From Chloroflexi bacterium TSY (GTDB lineage: Bacteria > Chloroflexota > Anaerolineae > Caldilineales > Caldilineaceae): a stretch of 64,000 bases of DNA. A program made the translations under genes and the position numbers. Positions 1 through 8,561 of this stretch are shown here, one piece after another (position 1 is the first letter of the stretch; each line of letters starts with the position of its first letter). A model generated the notes under the pieces. It made no database searches and was not told where the DNA came from. It saw nothing but the letters and a program-made list of their open reading frames with translations. The stretch lies in the NCBI GenBank assembly GCA_019217005.1, contig JAHBNG010000070.1:9738-73737 (forward strand), given 5' to 3'.

Positions 1-1146
1 GAGGCTCTCGATCCCAGTAGCCAGTCGGTATGGGAGGAAGAGAAGCGGCTAAATGGGAAAGAAGATTGCCAGCCAGCAGCCCCAGTTCAGGTAAGCGGAA
101 GCAAGCCTCATCGGCATGAACAAATTGACGATGTAAGCCAATCATCTGCTTGGAAGCCAAGGGGGGATGTTCAACAGGCCAGCGCTCCAGATAGAAAAGA
201 TAAATGGTTTCAGCTTGTAAAGCCATGACGGTCGCCAGAACCAAAGGTGTGTGATAAGCAGGATCCTGAAAGACGTAAATCGAATAGGTGCGGTTGGCTG
301 TATCCACCTTGGTTGTCCTGGGGACGAGATTGTGCCATGCTTGATAGCGAATCAGGCGACCACTATAGACAAATTGACCAAACGAGTCTGGAGTTGTGGC
401 CTCGAGTCGCTTTCCCCTATAGCATCGAGAGAGCGGACGCACAATATCACCATATTCGGGTGGTCTGCCTTTTTCCTTACGTTCGGGTAACTCATTGCGG
501 CGCGCTGTGCAGTTAATCGCTTCCCGAAGGACAAATCGGTCGACGTCGCTTTCTAGCATTTCTCTGATTGTAAACCCGGCATCGACCACCGCCACTTCGT
601 CTGACTCCAGTGATTTCTTCGTCTCTTTCAGCAGCTTTTTCCGAAACTCACTTTCCTTTGTGCCTACCTCGCATCTCATGATTGCCTTGAGCAGTGGCAC
701 TCGTTTCCCGCCTATCTCCCCCCGAGCTTATCATCACTCCAAAGATGAGCGCGGGCAATGCCCGACGAGCCGTTGAGTTATAGAGTCGGTTCACTTTCCC
801 TTGCAGCTTCGGTCGCCAGAACCCTGTGATATCTATGCTTTTCACTCGGTATCCTTCTAACTTTTTTGCCTCCCATTCCCCCTTTCCACTCCACTTCTTC
901 TTGCCACGATGAGAGCAGGCTTGCAATATCCCATGATCCATATCGAAAGCTCCACCAGCTTCGCCGGAGCTCCTCATCTTCAAACCCGCTTTCACTCAAT
1001 CCACTATGGATTGCTCCTCGACTTTTCAGAAACGACCCATTCATCATCGCCCACATCAGACGCATTACATTTACGTTTGTTCCCACCGGCGTTACTTGCA
1101 ATACATTCATCAGTACTGCTATAGTTATTTCTGGCGCGGTTAGCAT
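1..1146 (-). pseudogene. IS4-like transposase, frameshifted and truncated
   Basis: The reading frame starts at 1146 and matches the intact 431-residue transposase of the copy at 29489-30784. A run of five C on the plus strand at 878-882 (five G in the gene) replaces the four of the intact copy, so the frame breaks after about 88 residues. The remaining DDE-domain sequence continues in another frame and leaves the window before the C-terminus. This copy probably cannot make a functional transposase but its ends could be mobilised in trans by the other copy. Confidence 0.85.
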
Positions 1147-1239
1147 TCCTTCCTCCTTTTTGGGTTCTCTACCTTTAGGATGAAACGCTAACCGCTTTTT
1201 GTCACATTTCTCACCTCATCTCTTTTACCAGAAAGTAAA
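1..1239 (-). mobile_element. IS4-like insertion sequence, 3' part cut by window start
   Basis: This is a second, inverted copy of the complete element at 29391-30892, nearly identical to it. The visible end is the transposase 5' side, finishing with the terminal inverted repeat TTTACCAGAAAGTAAA at 1224-1239. The other end lies outside the window. The flank that would be the 8-bp target duplication starts at 1240 (GAGAAAAA) but its partner cannot be seen. Two nearly identical copies in opposite orientation 29 kb apart could mediate inversion. Confidence 0.9.
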
Positions 1240-1249
1240 GAGAAAAAGT

Positions 1250-1297
1250 ATCCAGTCAATCCCGTCGATCTGTGGATCGTTTAAAAATTAGATTCGC
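1250..1297. repeat. short intergenic repeat F, copy 1
   Basis: A roughly 50-bp sequence containing GATCTGTGGATC recurs with variation at 6331-6381 and 27171-27212. Here it lies between the IS end and the MOSC gene. It resembles the short 'CTGTGGAT' intergenic repeats seen in several environmental bacterial genomes. Its function is unknown. Confidence 0.45.
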
Positions 1298-1319
1298 CTA
1301 AAAGCGCAAGGAAGTGCAG

Positions 1320-1760
1320 ATGAACACTGGAAAAGTAGAAGCTATTTGGATTAAGCGTGCCCATGGAGGCGTGATGGATCGCGCGCAAACGGCTGAGGTG
1401 AAGGCTGGGCGTGGGATTGTGGGAAGTGCTGATCAGGGTGGAAGACGGCAGGTCACCATCCTCGAACGAGAAATTTGGGATGAGCTGATGGCACAGTTTA
1501 GTAGTTTGCTTGATCCCTCTGTTCGCCGTGCGAATGTACTGGTCAGTGGAATCAAATTGGCCAACTCACATGGGCAAACTCTACAGATCGGCTCGAGTCG
1601 GATTCGGATCTATGGTGAAACGAAACCCTGTCACATGATGGATGAAATTTTGCCTGGTTTGCAAGATGCCATGTATCCAGAATGGCGGGGTGGAGCCTTT
1701 GGGGAAGTCCTTGACGATGGGGAAATTGCTGTCGGAGATGCTGTTCGCTGGGTTGAATAA
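1320..1760 (+). CDS. MOSC domain protein
   Basis: The 146-residue product matches a stand-alone MOSC domain, the beta-barrel module found at the C-terminus of molybdenum cofactor sulfurases and in YiiM/YuaD-type proteins. The conserved cysteine expected to carry sulfur or bind cofactor lies in the motif KPCHMMDE about residue 99. The family handles sulfur transfer to molybdenum cofactor or reduction of N-hydroxylated compounds; the exact substrate here is not evident. I chose the ATG at 1320 over the GTG at 1314 because AAGGAAG lies a suitable distance upstream. A molybdo-hydroxylase subunit gene lies at the far end of the window, so a Moco role is plausible but not shown. The stop codon abuts the first hairpin repeat of family G. 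Confidence 0.85.
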   Translation: MNTGKVEAIWIKRAHGGVMDRAQTAEVKAGRGIVGSADQGGRRQVTILEREIWDELMAQFSSLLDPSVRRANVLVSGIKLANSHGQTLQIGSSRIRIYGETKPCHMMDEILPGLQDAMYPEWRGGAFGEVLDDGEIAVGDAVRWVE

Positions 1761-1943
1761 TCTCTACGCTTATCTCCCAAATGTGTGCAAACCACCGATT
1801 GCTGGTCAGAAGTGTCTCCATTGCGCACATTTGTGGTAGATGAGCCAATCTCTACGCTCATCTACCAAATGTGTGCAAATCACCGATTGCTGGTCAGAGA
1901 GTGTCTCCATTGCGCACATTTGTGGTAGATGAGTCAATCTCTA
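1759..1943. repeat. two tandem hairpin elements (family G) with AATCTCTA duplications
   Basis: Two near-identical 80-bp hairpins stand side by side. Each has arms of the type CATCTACCAAATGTGTGCAA pairing with TTGCGCACATTTGTGGTAGATG. The 8-mer AATCTCTA occurs before the first (1759-1766), between them (1847-1854) and after the second (1936-1943), as expected for two insertions each making an 8-bp target duplication. The second hairpin forms the end of the sirtuin reading frame. No coding capacity. Confidence 0.8.
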
Positions 1944-2673
1944 ATATCGTGGGCAATATCTCCCCGCTTGGTCCTTGGAGAAAGAGATCGGCCATTCCCG
2001 ACAAGGCGCTGAACTCTGGATTGACATCAATGACCGTGGCGCCATTTTCCTGCACAATGTAAGGAAGGTGGGCTGCGGGGTAGACAATGCCGCTGGTTCC
2101 AACAACCAACATCACATCGCATTTCTCCGCTGCTTGCCAGGCAGACTCTATCTCACGCAAGGGCAAAGCTTCACCAAACCAGACAACGCTCGGACGGACC
2201 ATTCCTCCACAATGAACGCAGGATGGCGGTAATTCTGCACTGCGTTCGGCCGGCTGGAGAGAATGTTCCATTGTGCAATCATTGCAATGAAAGCGGCTAA
2301 TATTGCCGTGTAGATGAATGACGTGCTGACTTCCTGCTTGTTCATGCAAATTGTCCACATTTTGCGTGACGAGAGTAAAGTTCCTGGTCTGTTCTTCTAG
2401 ACTGGCCAAAGCAAAGTGACCCGGATTGGGCCTCGCTTCTTCTGTACAACCGTAAAGACGCTCCATATACCAGCGCCAAACCAATCCAGGATCTGCCAGA
2501 AAACCAGCAACCGAGGCCAGTTTCTCCGGATCGAACTTGGCCCAATGGCCAGTCTGTGGATCGCGAAAGGTTGCAATACCAGATTCGGCACTTACGCCGG
2601 CGCCAGTCAAACAGGCAATCGAGTCAGCATCCGCCAATATCTTCGCTGCATCTTGAAACGTTTGGATGTTCAT
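1894..2673 (-). CDS. cobB: Sir2-family NAD-dependent protein deacylase
   Basis: The 259-residue protein has all sirtuin signatures: GAGVSAESGIATFR near the N-terminus for NAD binding, TQNVDNLH, the catalytic histidine in HLHGN, and a structural zinc site formed by CNDC and CVHC. It would remove acyl groups from lysines, using NAD and giving O-acyl-ADP-ribose and nicotinamide. I chose the ATG at 2673 because the domain begins directly after it; the longer frame adds unrelated sequence from the K+ channel gene. It is the last gene of a minus-strand run, 31 bp after the channel. Its final codons (about 13) are read from hairpin repeat G, so the native C-terminus has been replaced. The core domain is complete and activity is likely retained. 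Confidence 0.93.
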   Translation of the reverse strand: MNIQTFQDAAKILADADSIACLTGAGVSAESGIATFRDPQTGHWAKFDPEKLASVAGFLADPGLVWRWYMERLYGCTEEARPNPGHFALASLEEQTRNFTLVTQNVDNLHEQAGSQHVIHLHGNISRFHCNDCTMEHSLQPAERSAELPPSCVHCGGMVRPSVVWFGEALPLREIESAWQAAEKCDVMLVVGTSGIVYPAAHLPYIVQENGATVIDVNPEFSALSGMADLFLQGPSGEILPTILEIDSSTTNVRNGDTL

Positions 2674-2704
2674 AACGTGGCTCTTGTAATCAAACGAAAT
2701 TTTG

Positions 2705-3109
2705 TTATTCGTGCTCTTCGTCCCTAGAGCTTTGTTCCTTCGTCGCTGACCATTTGTGGCTCTTATCAGAGAGAATTGCAATGAAGGCCCCGAGTACACC
2801 CAAGCCCAATAGAATATAGAGCATGGAAAAGAGCTTGCCTAAACTGGTCTGCGGCGAAAAATCACCATAGCCAACGGTCGTCAGCGTAATGATCGTAAAA
2901 TAGAATGAATCTAAATAGCTCCAGCCCTCTAATCGATGATAAATGTGCGCACCCGAGGCCAAGATGATGCCCACGAGTCCCAACAAACGGACAAACTGGG
3001 CATCCTGAAACAACACTTGAAACACCTTGAGCAATTGTCTCCCAAAGAAGAAGAGCACGACAAGCCAAATAAAGGCCATCAAACTGATGGGTTCAATTGT
3101 TGGATCCAT
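2705..3109 (-). CDS. two-TM potassium channel
   Basis: The 134-residue membrane protein carries the K+ selectivity filter TVGYGD at about residues 78-83, preceded by a pore helix and followed by a strongly hydrophobic second transmembrane segment. One or two hydrophobic helices occupy residues 10-60. This is the compact KcsA-like pore module (Ion_trans_2), expected to work as a tetramer in the cytoplasmic membrane. The C-terminus is short, charged and lacks an RCK/TrkA-N domain, so gating by NAD or Ca2+ through such a domain is not expected. The start overlaps the end of the upstream small frame by 17 bp, suggesting cotranscription. Confidence 0.88.
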   Translation of the reverse strand: MDPTIEPISLMAFIWLVVLFFFGRQLLKVFQVLFQDAQFVRLLGLVGIILASGAHIYHRLEGWSYLDSFYFTIITLTTVGYGDFSPQTSLGKLFSMLYILLGLGVLGAFIAILSDKSHKWSATKEQSSRDEEHE

Positions 3110-3398
3110 CTTGATCGATTGCTCCTGAATCGGCGAGTTTTTGAATCTGTTCTTGGGACAATTGAGTTAGCTTCGCAACGTTCGCTACATCTGCGCCTGA
3201 CGCTAACAAGGCACGGGCGATTGTTTTGCGTTCTTCTTCGCGACCTTCTTCGAATGAACTTTGCTTCAGTTCTTCTTCGTGGTGTTCTTCAATCATGCGC
3301 GCTCGCTCCACGGCTGTGACGCTGTCTTTCTCGATAATATCAAAAATGCGGTGGATTTCCGAGCGTGTGTAGAGCGCTTCATCTACTTCTTCATCTAT
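3093..3398 (-). pseudogene. C-terminal remnant of Rpn-type PD-(D/E)XK nuclease/transposase protein
   Basis: A short open frame (GTG at 3311; the frame stays open upstream to the end of rpe) encodes a Glu/Arg-rich stretch (EEGREEERK) followed by a helix of the type VAKLTQLSQEQIQKL. That tail is typical of the C-terminus of Rpn/YhgA-like recombination-promoting nuclease proteins, whose N-terminal PD-(D/E)XK domain is about 200 residues. That catalytic domain is absent, replaced by rpe sequence. It is most likely a leftover fragment still translated between rpe and the channel gene; a genuine small protein cannot be excluded. Confidence 0.55.
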
Positions 3399-4075
3399 AT
3401 TTCCAAGGCGTTGCGCAGAGCCGCTATATTCGTCGCAACTGATGCCTTATCGTTATAGACTCCGCTCCCCACAACGAACACATTCGCCCCACATTGTACG
3501 ATTTCGGCAATGTTTCGAACACCCACTCCACCATCGACCTGTAGATCACAAGCAGGTTTGACTTTGTCCAAGAGTGCCCGCATACGCTGTAATTTCTCTT
3601 TGGTCTGTTCGATGAAACGCTGACCGCCAAAGCCAGGGTTGACGCTCATGAGCAGAACAAGATCAACGAGCGGAACGACTTCTTCGATGGCTTGGATAGA
3701 TGTAGCGGGATTGATGGCAACCCCGATCTGAAGCCCTAAATCCTGGATCGATTGAAGCGTACGATGGAGGTGTAAGCAGGCTTCTGCGTGAACAGTGATA
3801 CTATCTGCTCCAGCATCTTTATAATCACTCAAGTACCGAACCGGCTCCTGCACCATCAAATGAACATCTAAGGGCAGTGATGTTGCCCGTCGAACCCACT
3901 GGATAACCATTGGCCCAAAGCTTATGTTTGGCACAAAGGTTCCATCCATCACATCAAGGTGAATGGTGTCGGCACCTCCTTCTTCCGCAGCCCGAATTTG
4001 GGCATCCAAATGACCAAAATCGGCAGTTAAAATTGAAGGGGCGATCTTGATTGTGTTCTGATCGATGTTATCCAT
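3395..4075 (-). CDS. rpe: ribulose-phosphate 3-epimerase
   Basis: The 226-residue TIM-barrel protein interconverts D-ribulose 5-phosphate and D-xylulose 5-phosphate in the non-oxidative pentose phosphate pathway. Visible signatures are APSILTADF at the N-terminus, the metal/catalytic [12 protein letters not shown] segment, [16 protein letters not shown], and the second catalytic aspartate in LQVDGG. The length equals the family norm and no key residue is missing. It lies about 110 bp downstream of rpiA on the same strand, so the pair probably works as a pentose-interconversion unit in one transcript. Confidence 0.97.
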   Translation of the reverse strand: MDNIDQNTIKIAPSILTADFGHLDAQIRAAEEGGADTIHLDVMDGTFVPNISFGPMVIQWVRRATSLPLDVHLMVQEPVRYLSDYKDAGADSITVHAEACLHLHRTLQSIQDLGLQIGVAINPATSIQAIEEVVPLVDLVLLMSVNPGFGGQRFIEQTKEKLQRMRALLDKVKPACDLQVDGGVGVRNIAEIVQCGANVFVVGSGVYNDKASVATNIAALRNALEI

Positions 4076-4185
4076 ATTTTGCGGCTCTACGCGAGAAAAT
4101 GGGAGAACAGGCTGAAACCATCTTTAGGGCGCTGCCAAGCGTCCACCTACGCGAACGCTTGGTCCAGTGGCTCAGGTCAGCGCTT

Positions 4186-4881
4186 TCAGTCGCTATTTCG
4201 ATGGTCAACGCCGTGTTCACTGGCAACAAGTAGATCTGTTGTGATTCCCAAAAACAAGCCATGCTCGACAACGCCAACACGGTCATTTAGAGTTTGAGCA
4301 AGTTCCGCTGGTTGAGCAATCGGGCCAAAATTTGCGTCTAGAATTAGATTGCCATGATCGGTCTCGAAGGGCGTTCCATCAACTTTCGTGCGTAAAATCA
4401 CTTCGGCTCCTAACTCCTCCAGGAAATTCCGTTGCGATCCCCAACCGAAGGGAATCACCTCAATTGGAACAGCCCATGCTGTCCCAAGAACAGGCGACAA
4501 TTTAGAATTATCTACGATGATTATCTCGCGACGGCTGGCTTGAGCGACAATTTTTTCACGTAATAGTGCACCTCTTGCACCTTTGATCAGATCCAAATTA
4601 GGTGCAACCTCGTCGGCGCCATCTATCGTTAAGTCGACAATCGGATGTTCTTCTAATGTGGTGAGCGGAATGCCCAATTTGCGCGCTTCTTGTTCAATGA
4701 CCGACGAGGTAGGCACGCCAATAATATCTTGCAATACCCCCTGATGCAATCGCTCTGCAATGCGCCGCACAGCGAGAATTGCTGTTGTGCCAGTACCAAG
4801 GCCAAGCACCATGCCCGACTCGGTAAACGTAACGGCCTTATCTGCTGCAGCTTGCTTTAATGCTTGAATTTGATCGTCCAT
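4186..4881 (-). CDS. rpiA: ribose-5-phosphate isomerase A
   Basis: The 231-residue protein converts ribose 5-phosphate to ribulose 5-phosphate. It shows the family phosphate-binding segment LGTGTTA, the catalytic DGADE, and [12 protein letters not shown] chose the ATG at 4881 (MDDQIQ) because it begins just before the first RpiA helix; the frame remains open further upstream through unrelated sequence. The C-terminal EHGLF segment is present. It directly precedes rpe and follows two glycosyltransferase genes on the same strand. Confidence 0.96.
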   Translation of the reverse strand: MDDQIQALKQAAADKAVTFTESGMVLGLGTGTTAILAVRRIAERLHQGVLQDIIGVPTSSVIEQEARKLGIPLTTLEEHPIVDLTIDGADEVAPNLDLIKGARGALLREKIVAQASRREIIIVDNSKLSPVLGTAWAVPIEVIPFGWGSQRNFLEELGAEVILRTKVDGTPFETDHGNLILDANFGPIAQPAELAQTLNDRVGVVEHGLFLGITTDLLVASEHGVDHRNSD

Positions 4882-5044
4882 GTTTGTATTTCTTTTGAAA
4901 ATTTGATTCTCTATGATGATGACATGATCTACAACTATACCGCACTCGCTCATAAATTTAAAATGTAACAGTTCACCCTGCTGCACCGAACAAGGAGGTG
5001 ACAGTCTCTTCATGAGAAAATCTTCGCACAAAGTGATACGAAAA

Positions 5045-6307
5045 TCATCGGCGTTGCACAAATCGAAAACGACCTCCCTTTTCAGTCTGCATAACATGAC
5101 CACGCCAAACAATCCGTTGCGGAGAGAGTAATGCCACCAAAAGTTGAAGCGGAAAGACAATCTGGATCAATGGAACCAGCCACGAGCTTTTCCAAGGGGA
5201 AGCACTGCGCAAATAAGCGATATTCAGATGGACAAAGATAGCATAACTATAAAACAAGTAAATGAGGACGAGCGTCGTCAGTAGCCAGGATGGCCAGAAA
5301 ATAAGCAGGGTGATGAGCGCAAGCGGCGCGATGGTGGGCAACAATGCGAGAGTATAGAGAAGCAGCTGTTCCCGTACAGATAGATATCGCATGAGTGATT
5401 CGCGTGGGAAGATAAACCATCGCTGTATGAGACTCATGTACTGTCTCCAATCTCGAACGTAGATATTGATTGGGTGGCAAAGGGGTGTTTGCTGAAGCTG
5501 GTAACCGTGTGAACGAAAGCGCTGCGCAACGGCAAAATCATCGGCCAAGATCGATTCCAATCCTCGAAAGCCACCAACCCTATCGAGCGTCTTTCGGTAT
5601 ATGATGTAGAACATCCCATTGATGGTAAATGGTTCGTTGAGCGTAATGTAAGGGATATAGGTGACCAAGCTGCTGCTATTGACAAAGTAGGCAACCAAGC
5701 TCGACCAGAAATTGGAGAAATTGACCTGATAAGGTAACCCAAAGGCTAGCCCGACTCCCGGCTGATCCAAATAGGGGATACAGCGCCAGAATCCATCTTC
5801 AGGTAGCATGGTATCATCGTCCAAAACACAGATCAGATCACCGACTGCAATCTCTAGCCCTACGATCAACTTCATCATCTTCGGACTCTCTCCTTGTGCC
5901 GGCGGAGGCAATAACTGAATCTTGATTGAACGATTGGGGAACCGTTCAACCAAGTCTCGACAGATTTTCTGTCCCTCCTGATCATCATCGTCGAGCAACC
6001 AGATATATTCCAGCGAATAATGGCTCGACTTCCCCAAAAAAGTTCGTTCCCGTCCTTGAGCATTAAATTTTGATGAGGCGAGGTGTGGTTCAGAGCTTTT
6101 CTGATAAACTTCATGGAGGGTCAAATTGTGGGCCAGACAGTCCGCAAGTGTTGGATCACCGCTCAAGATTGGCTGTAGAATGCTAATTTTGAGCGGCGTT
6201 TGGTCGGGTTGTGGAGCAGGAGATCGAAAAAAACGAACAACTGTGATATGTTTCCAAACGCGTTCGCTGATCAGAATCAAAGCGAATATAGTGCAAAATG
6301 TAGTCAT
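5045..6307 (-). CDS. GT2/GT21-like membrane glycosyltransferase (first paralogue)
   Basis: The 420-residue protein resembles ceramide glucosyltransferase and HpnI-type enzymes. An N-terminal transmembrane anchor is followed by a GT-A domain with an acidic WLLDDDD, a DxD-type [12 protein letters not shown], an acceptor-side acidic motif [10 protein letters not shown] and the product motif QRW in LIQRWFIF. Three or more hydrophobic helices follow at about residues 320-400. The expected reaction is sugar transfer from a nucleotide sugar to a lipid acceptor at the inner membrane face. It lies 31 bp downstream of a paralogue on the same strand. An unusual insertion before the WLLDDDD segment is hydrophilic and low in conservation. 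Donor and acceptor are not determinable from sequence. Confidence 0.88.
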   Translation of the reverse strand: MTTFCTIFALILISERVWKHITVVRFFRSPAPQPDQTPLKISILQPILSGDPTLADCLAHNLTLHEVYQKSSEPHLASSKFNAQGRERTFLGKSSHYSLEYIWLLDDDDQEGQKICRDLVERFPNRSIKIQLLPPPAQGESPKMMKLIVGLEIAVGDLICVLDDDTMLPEDGFWRCIPYLDQPGVGLAFGLPYQVNFSNFWSSLVAYFVNSSSLVTYIPYITLNEPFTINGMFYIIYRKTLDRVGGFRGLESILADDFAVAQRFRSHGYQLQQTPLCHPINIYVRDWRQYMSLIQRWFIFPRESLMRYLSVREQLLLYTLALLPTIAPLALITLLIFWPSWLLTTLVLIYLFYSYAIFVHLNIAYLRSASPWKSSWLVPLIQIVFPLQLLVALLSPQRIVWRGHVMQTEKGGRFRFVQRR

Positions 6308-6330
6308 ACAGTATCGAGATTTCCTCTTCT

Positions 6331-6381
6331 CATCCTATTCATCCTGTCAATCTGTGGTTCGTTCTTTCTTTGGAATCACCT
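6331..6381. repeat. short repeat F, copy 2, overlapping a gene 3' end
   Basis: This copy of repeat F contains CCTGTCAATCTGTGG and lies across the boundary between the two glycosyltransferase genes. It encodes about the last eleven residues and the stop of the upstream glycosyltransferase. The equivalent copy at 27171-27212 likewise ends the 2-hydroxyacid dehydrogenase frame. Confidence 0.5.
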
Positions 6382-7631
6382 AAATAGTCCATACCGCCCC
6401 CAGGTTGCGCCCGCCATCGTTGACCACGCCACTCAAATTCATCATTGCCTAATAGCGCCGCAAATACCTGCAGTGGAATGATAAACCCAGCAACGATCAA
6501 TAAAGGCCAATGTTTAATTGGCATCGTACGCTGCAGAAATAGACGTTCAGACAGAGAATATGCTCCGATTAGAACGAGGAGACAGATTTGCAGTGGGCGA
6601 TAGTTCTTTTGACGTTGATCAGTTTGCAGCAAGGATATAAAGGAAAGAAGCCCGACGAGCGGTGGAATGAAGTTTCCCAGACTGCTGATCAACATGACAA
6701 GTTTCTCATAGCGCGTTAAAAAGGGGATCATGGCCACCCGTGGCATCGTAAACCAGCGTTTCATTTGCTTGTGGTAGGCTTCCCATGATGCCAAATCATT
6801 TTCAACATCATAAATCAGTGGTGTCTGTACACAACGCAACCCAGAGCGACGGATGCGACGGGCGAGCTCGTGATCATCGTCGAAGTGTTTTTCCATTCCT
6901 GTTAGCCCCCCAATTGCATCAAAGACGTTACGCTTGATGGCAAAACAGTGTCCCGTTATCGTAAATGGCTCGGTCAGATAGCTTAAAGGAACATAACTAA
7001 AGAGAGCGTTGGCATTGACAAAGACACTCATTAAACTGGACCAGAGATTGTGCCAAGAGCGATAACGGGCTAAGCCAAAGGTAGCACCGACCTCTTTATT
7101 TCTAGCTTTTTGAGAGTAAAGCGGTTGGATTAGTACCTGTAGTGCATCAATGGGCAGGGCAACGTCGTCATCAACAAAGCACAATATATCTCCAGTGGCC
7201 ATTGGTAGGCCAGCCAGCAACTTATCCGTTTTGGGAGCAATAGATTCCCACTCATTCTCTTGCGATGAGTCTGCGTGACTCGCACTGTGCTGATTGTTGG
7301 CTGAGACAGGAATGAGGCGGCCAGCCAGGTGAGATTGTGTTGCGAGCCAGATACGACAAGTATCGAGTGTCTCATAATCGGACGCGTCACAAAGCAACAG
7401 ATGCTGAATCGAGCCAGGATAGTCCAATTGTGCTCGACAATCTAACATCTGTGCCAAATTCGTGGCGCCACGAGTGATCGGTTGCAAAAGTGTCACTGAA
7501 GGCCACTGCTCGTCGGCAAAGGTTGGTTTGGATGAGGAACGGTTAAAAAACTGTATAAGAGCGAACAACTTGAGCAAGCGGTCGAGCGCGTAAAACCACA
7601 CCAACACTATACTGAGTTTATTGATCCACAC
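6339..7631 (-). CDS. GT2/GT21-like membrane glycosyltransferase (second paralogue)
   Basis: The 430-residue protein has the same plan as its neighbour: N-terminal membrane helix, GT-A domain with FVDDDVALPID, the acidic FDDDHELARR segment, the QMKRW product motif, and about three C-terminal membrane helices. It is expected to be a lipid glycosyltransferase of the ceramide glucosyltransferase/HpnI type. Its start overlaps the end of the alpha/beta hydrolase gene by 14 bp, implying translational coupling. Its last residues and stop come from repeat F. Two tandem paralogues suggest two successive sugar additions or two acceptors, which is inference. Confidence 0.88.
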   Translation of the reverse strand: MWINKLSIVLVWFYALDRLLKLFALIQFFNRSSSKPTFADEQWPSVTLLQPITRGATNLAQMLDCRAQLDYPGSIQHLLLCDASDYETLDTCRIWLATQSHLAGRLIPVSANNQHSASHADSSQENEWESIAPKTDKLLAGLPMATGDILCFVDDDVALPIDALQVLIQPLYSQKARNKEVGATFGLARYRSWHNLWSSLMSVFVNANALFSYVPLSYLTEPFTITGHCFAIKRNVFDAIGGLTGMEKHFDDDHELARRIRRSGLRCVQTPLIYDVENDLASWEAYHKQMKRWFTMPRVAMIPFLTRYEKLVMLISSLGNFIPPLVGLLSFISLLQTDQRQKNYRPLQICLLVLIGAYSLSERLFLQRTMPIKHWPLLIVAGFIIPLQVFAALLGNDEFEWRGQRWRAQPGGGMDYLGDSKERTNHRLTG

Positions 7632-8458
7632 GATCCCTCCTCAAAGATTGTTCGTAAATCTCAATATAATCCTCGATCTTGTCAAGCGTTGCCGCGTGAC
7701 CCATTCCATCCACGGCAGCCCGTTTGGCATGGGGATAGAGTCTCTCTAGTTCGGCTCGCTCTTCTGCAGTAAAGACTTGATCATCGTTGGCGTCAACAAT
7801 CAATATGGGACCCTGGAACATTTGCGCCGCCTCATGTGCAGCCCTCTCTTGTTTGTCCATGTCGACTAAAATGCGCACGCGGTTGATCAGTTCTGCGCGG
7901 GTAAATTGAGGAATGATTTCCGCAAAATAGTTTCGCCAAAAACGTTGCTCGGGCGAATTGTTTGTCAGAAAAACGGCGATGCTCCCGCGCATCAGACGAT
8001 GAACGAGCCCGATCGGAAGTCCTGAAAGCAGCTTAATGAAGCGCTCATATCGTCGTGCACGTTTGAGACTGGGAACACCCGTGTTGGTCAGAATCAGCGA
8101 GGCAACCTTATCTGGATGCTGACGTGCAAAAAATTGAGCAACCAGTCCGCTGTAGGAACCACCAACAATATGGGCCTGATCGACCTGCTCTTTTGTTAGC
8201 AATTCTGCCATCCCATCAACCAAAGCCTGAATCGTATCTAGGGCGGGTGGATAAGAGAGAGAGGATGCGATAAGTCGTTTCGAAGTGCAAAATGGTCTGA
8301 AACGATGTCTCTCCAAAACCTAATGCACCTGGCAGTAGAAGCATTGTCTCTGGGCCAACACCAGATCGAATATACTCCCATTGAATACCATGAATCATCT
8401 GGGAAACATAGGCGTGCGTTGAGCGGAAGTGGGTTAGTGATTCGCGCAGGTTATTCAT
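7618..8458 (-). pseudogene. alpha/beta hydrolase, split by a dinucleotide-repeat frameshift
   Basis: Two overlapping frames together give one alpha/beta hydrolase of about 278 residues. The N-terminal frame (ATG at 8458) runs through MLLLPGALGFGETSFQ. The second holds the nucleophile elbow GGSYSGLVA (catalytic Ser), VDANDDQVF (acid) and GMGHAA (catalytic His). The shift falls in an (AG)5 tract at 8254-8263 (CT repeats in the gene). The protein would be intact with one dinucleotide more or less, so it may be phase-variable, a recent mutation or an assembly error. The place between a KAS III gene and glycosyltransferases suggests lipid chemistry, with OleB-like hydrolases as one analogy. Confidence 0.82.
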
Positions 8459-8469
8459 CGGAACAATAC

Positions 8470-8557
8470 ACTATACAGCGGTTGTGACGAAAACCGGAGT
8501 TTTCCGAAGTCCTACCAGAGAGACCAAACTCTCGTTTTCATACAGAGCAAAGTATAG
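8470..8557. repeat. 88-bp palindromic repeat E, copy 1
   Basis: This sequence recurs at 57770-57857 with few differences and in diverged form at about 52083-52168. It is palindromic overall: CTATAC at one end and GTATAG at the other, with GAAAACCGGAGTTTTC and its counterpart ACTCTCGTTTTCA inside. It lies between the KAS III stop and the hydrolase start. It resembles a small MITE or a structured RNA-forming repeat; it has no reading frame. Confidence 0.75.
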
Positions 8558-8561
8558 CAGA

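Noticed and set aside
1759..1943. possible CRISPR array from the tandem repeats
   Set aside because: Only two units, each an internally palindromic 80-bp hairpin with 8-bp duplications; no regular spacers and no cas genes in the window.
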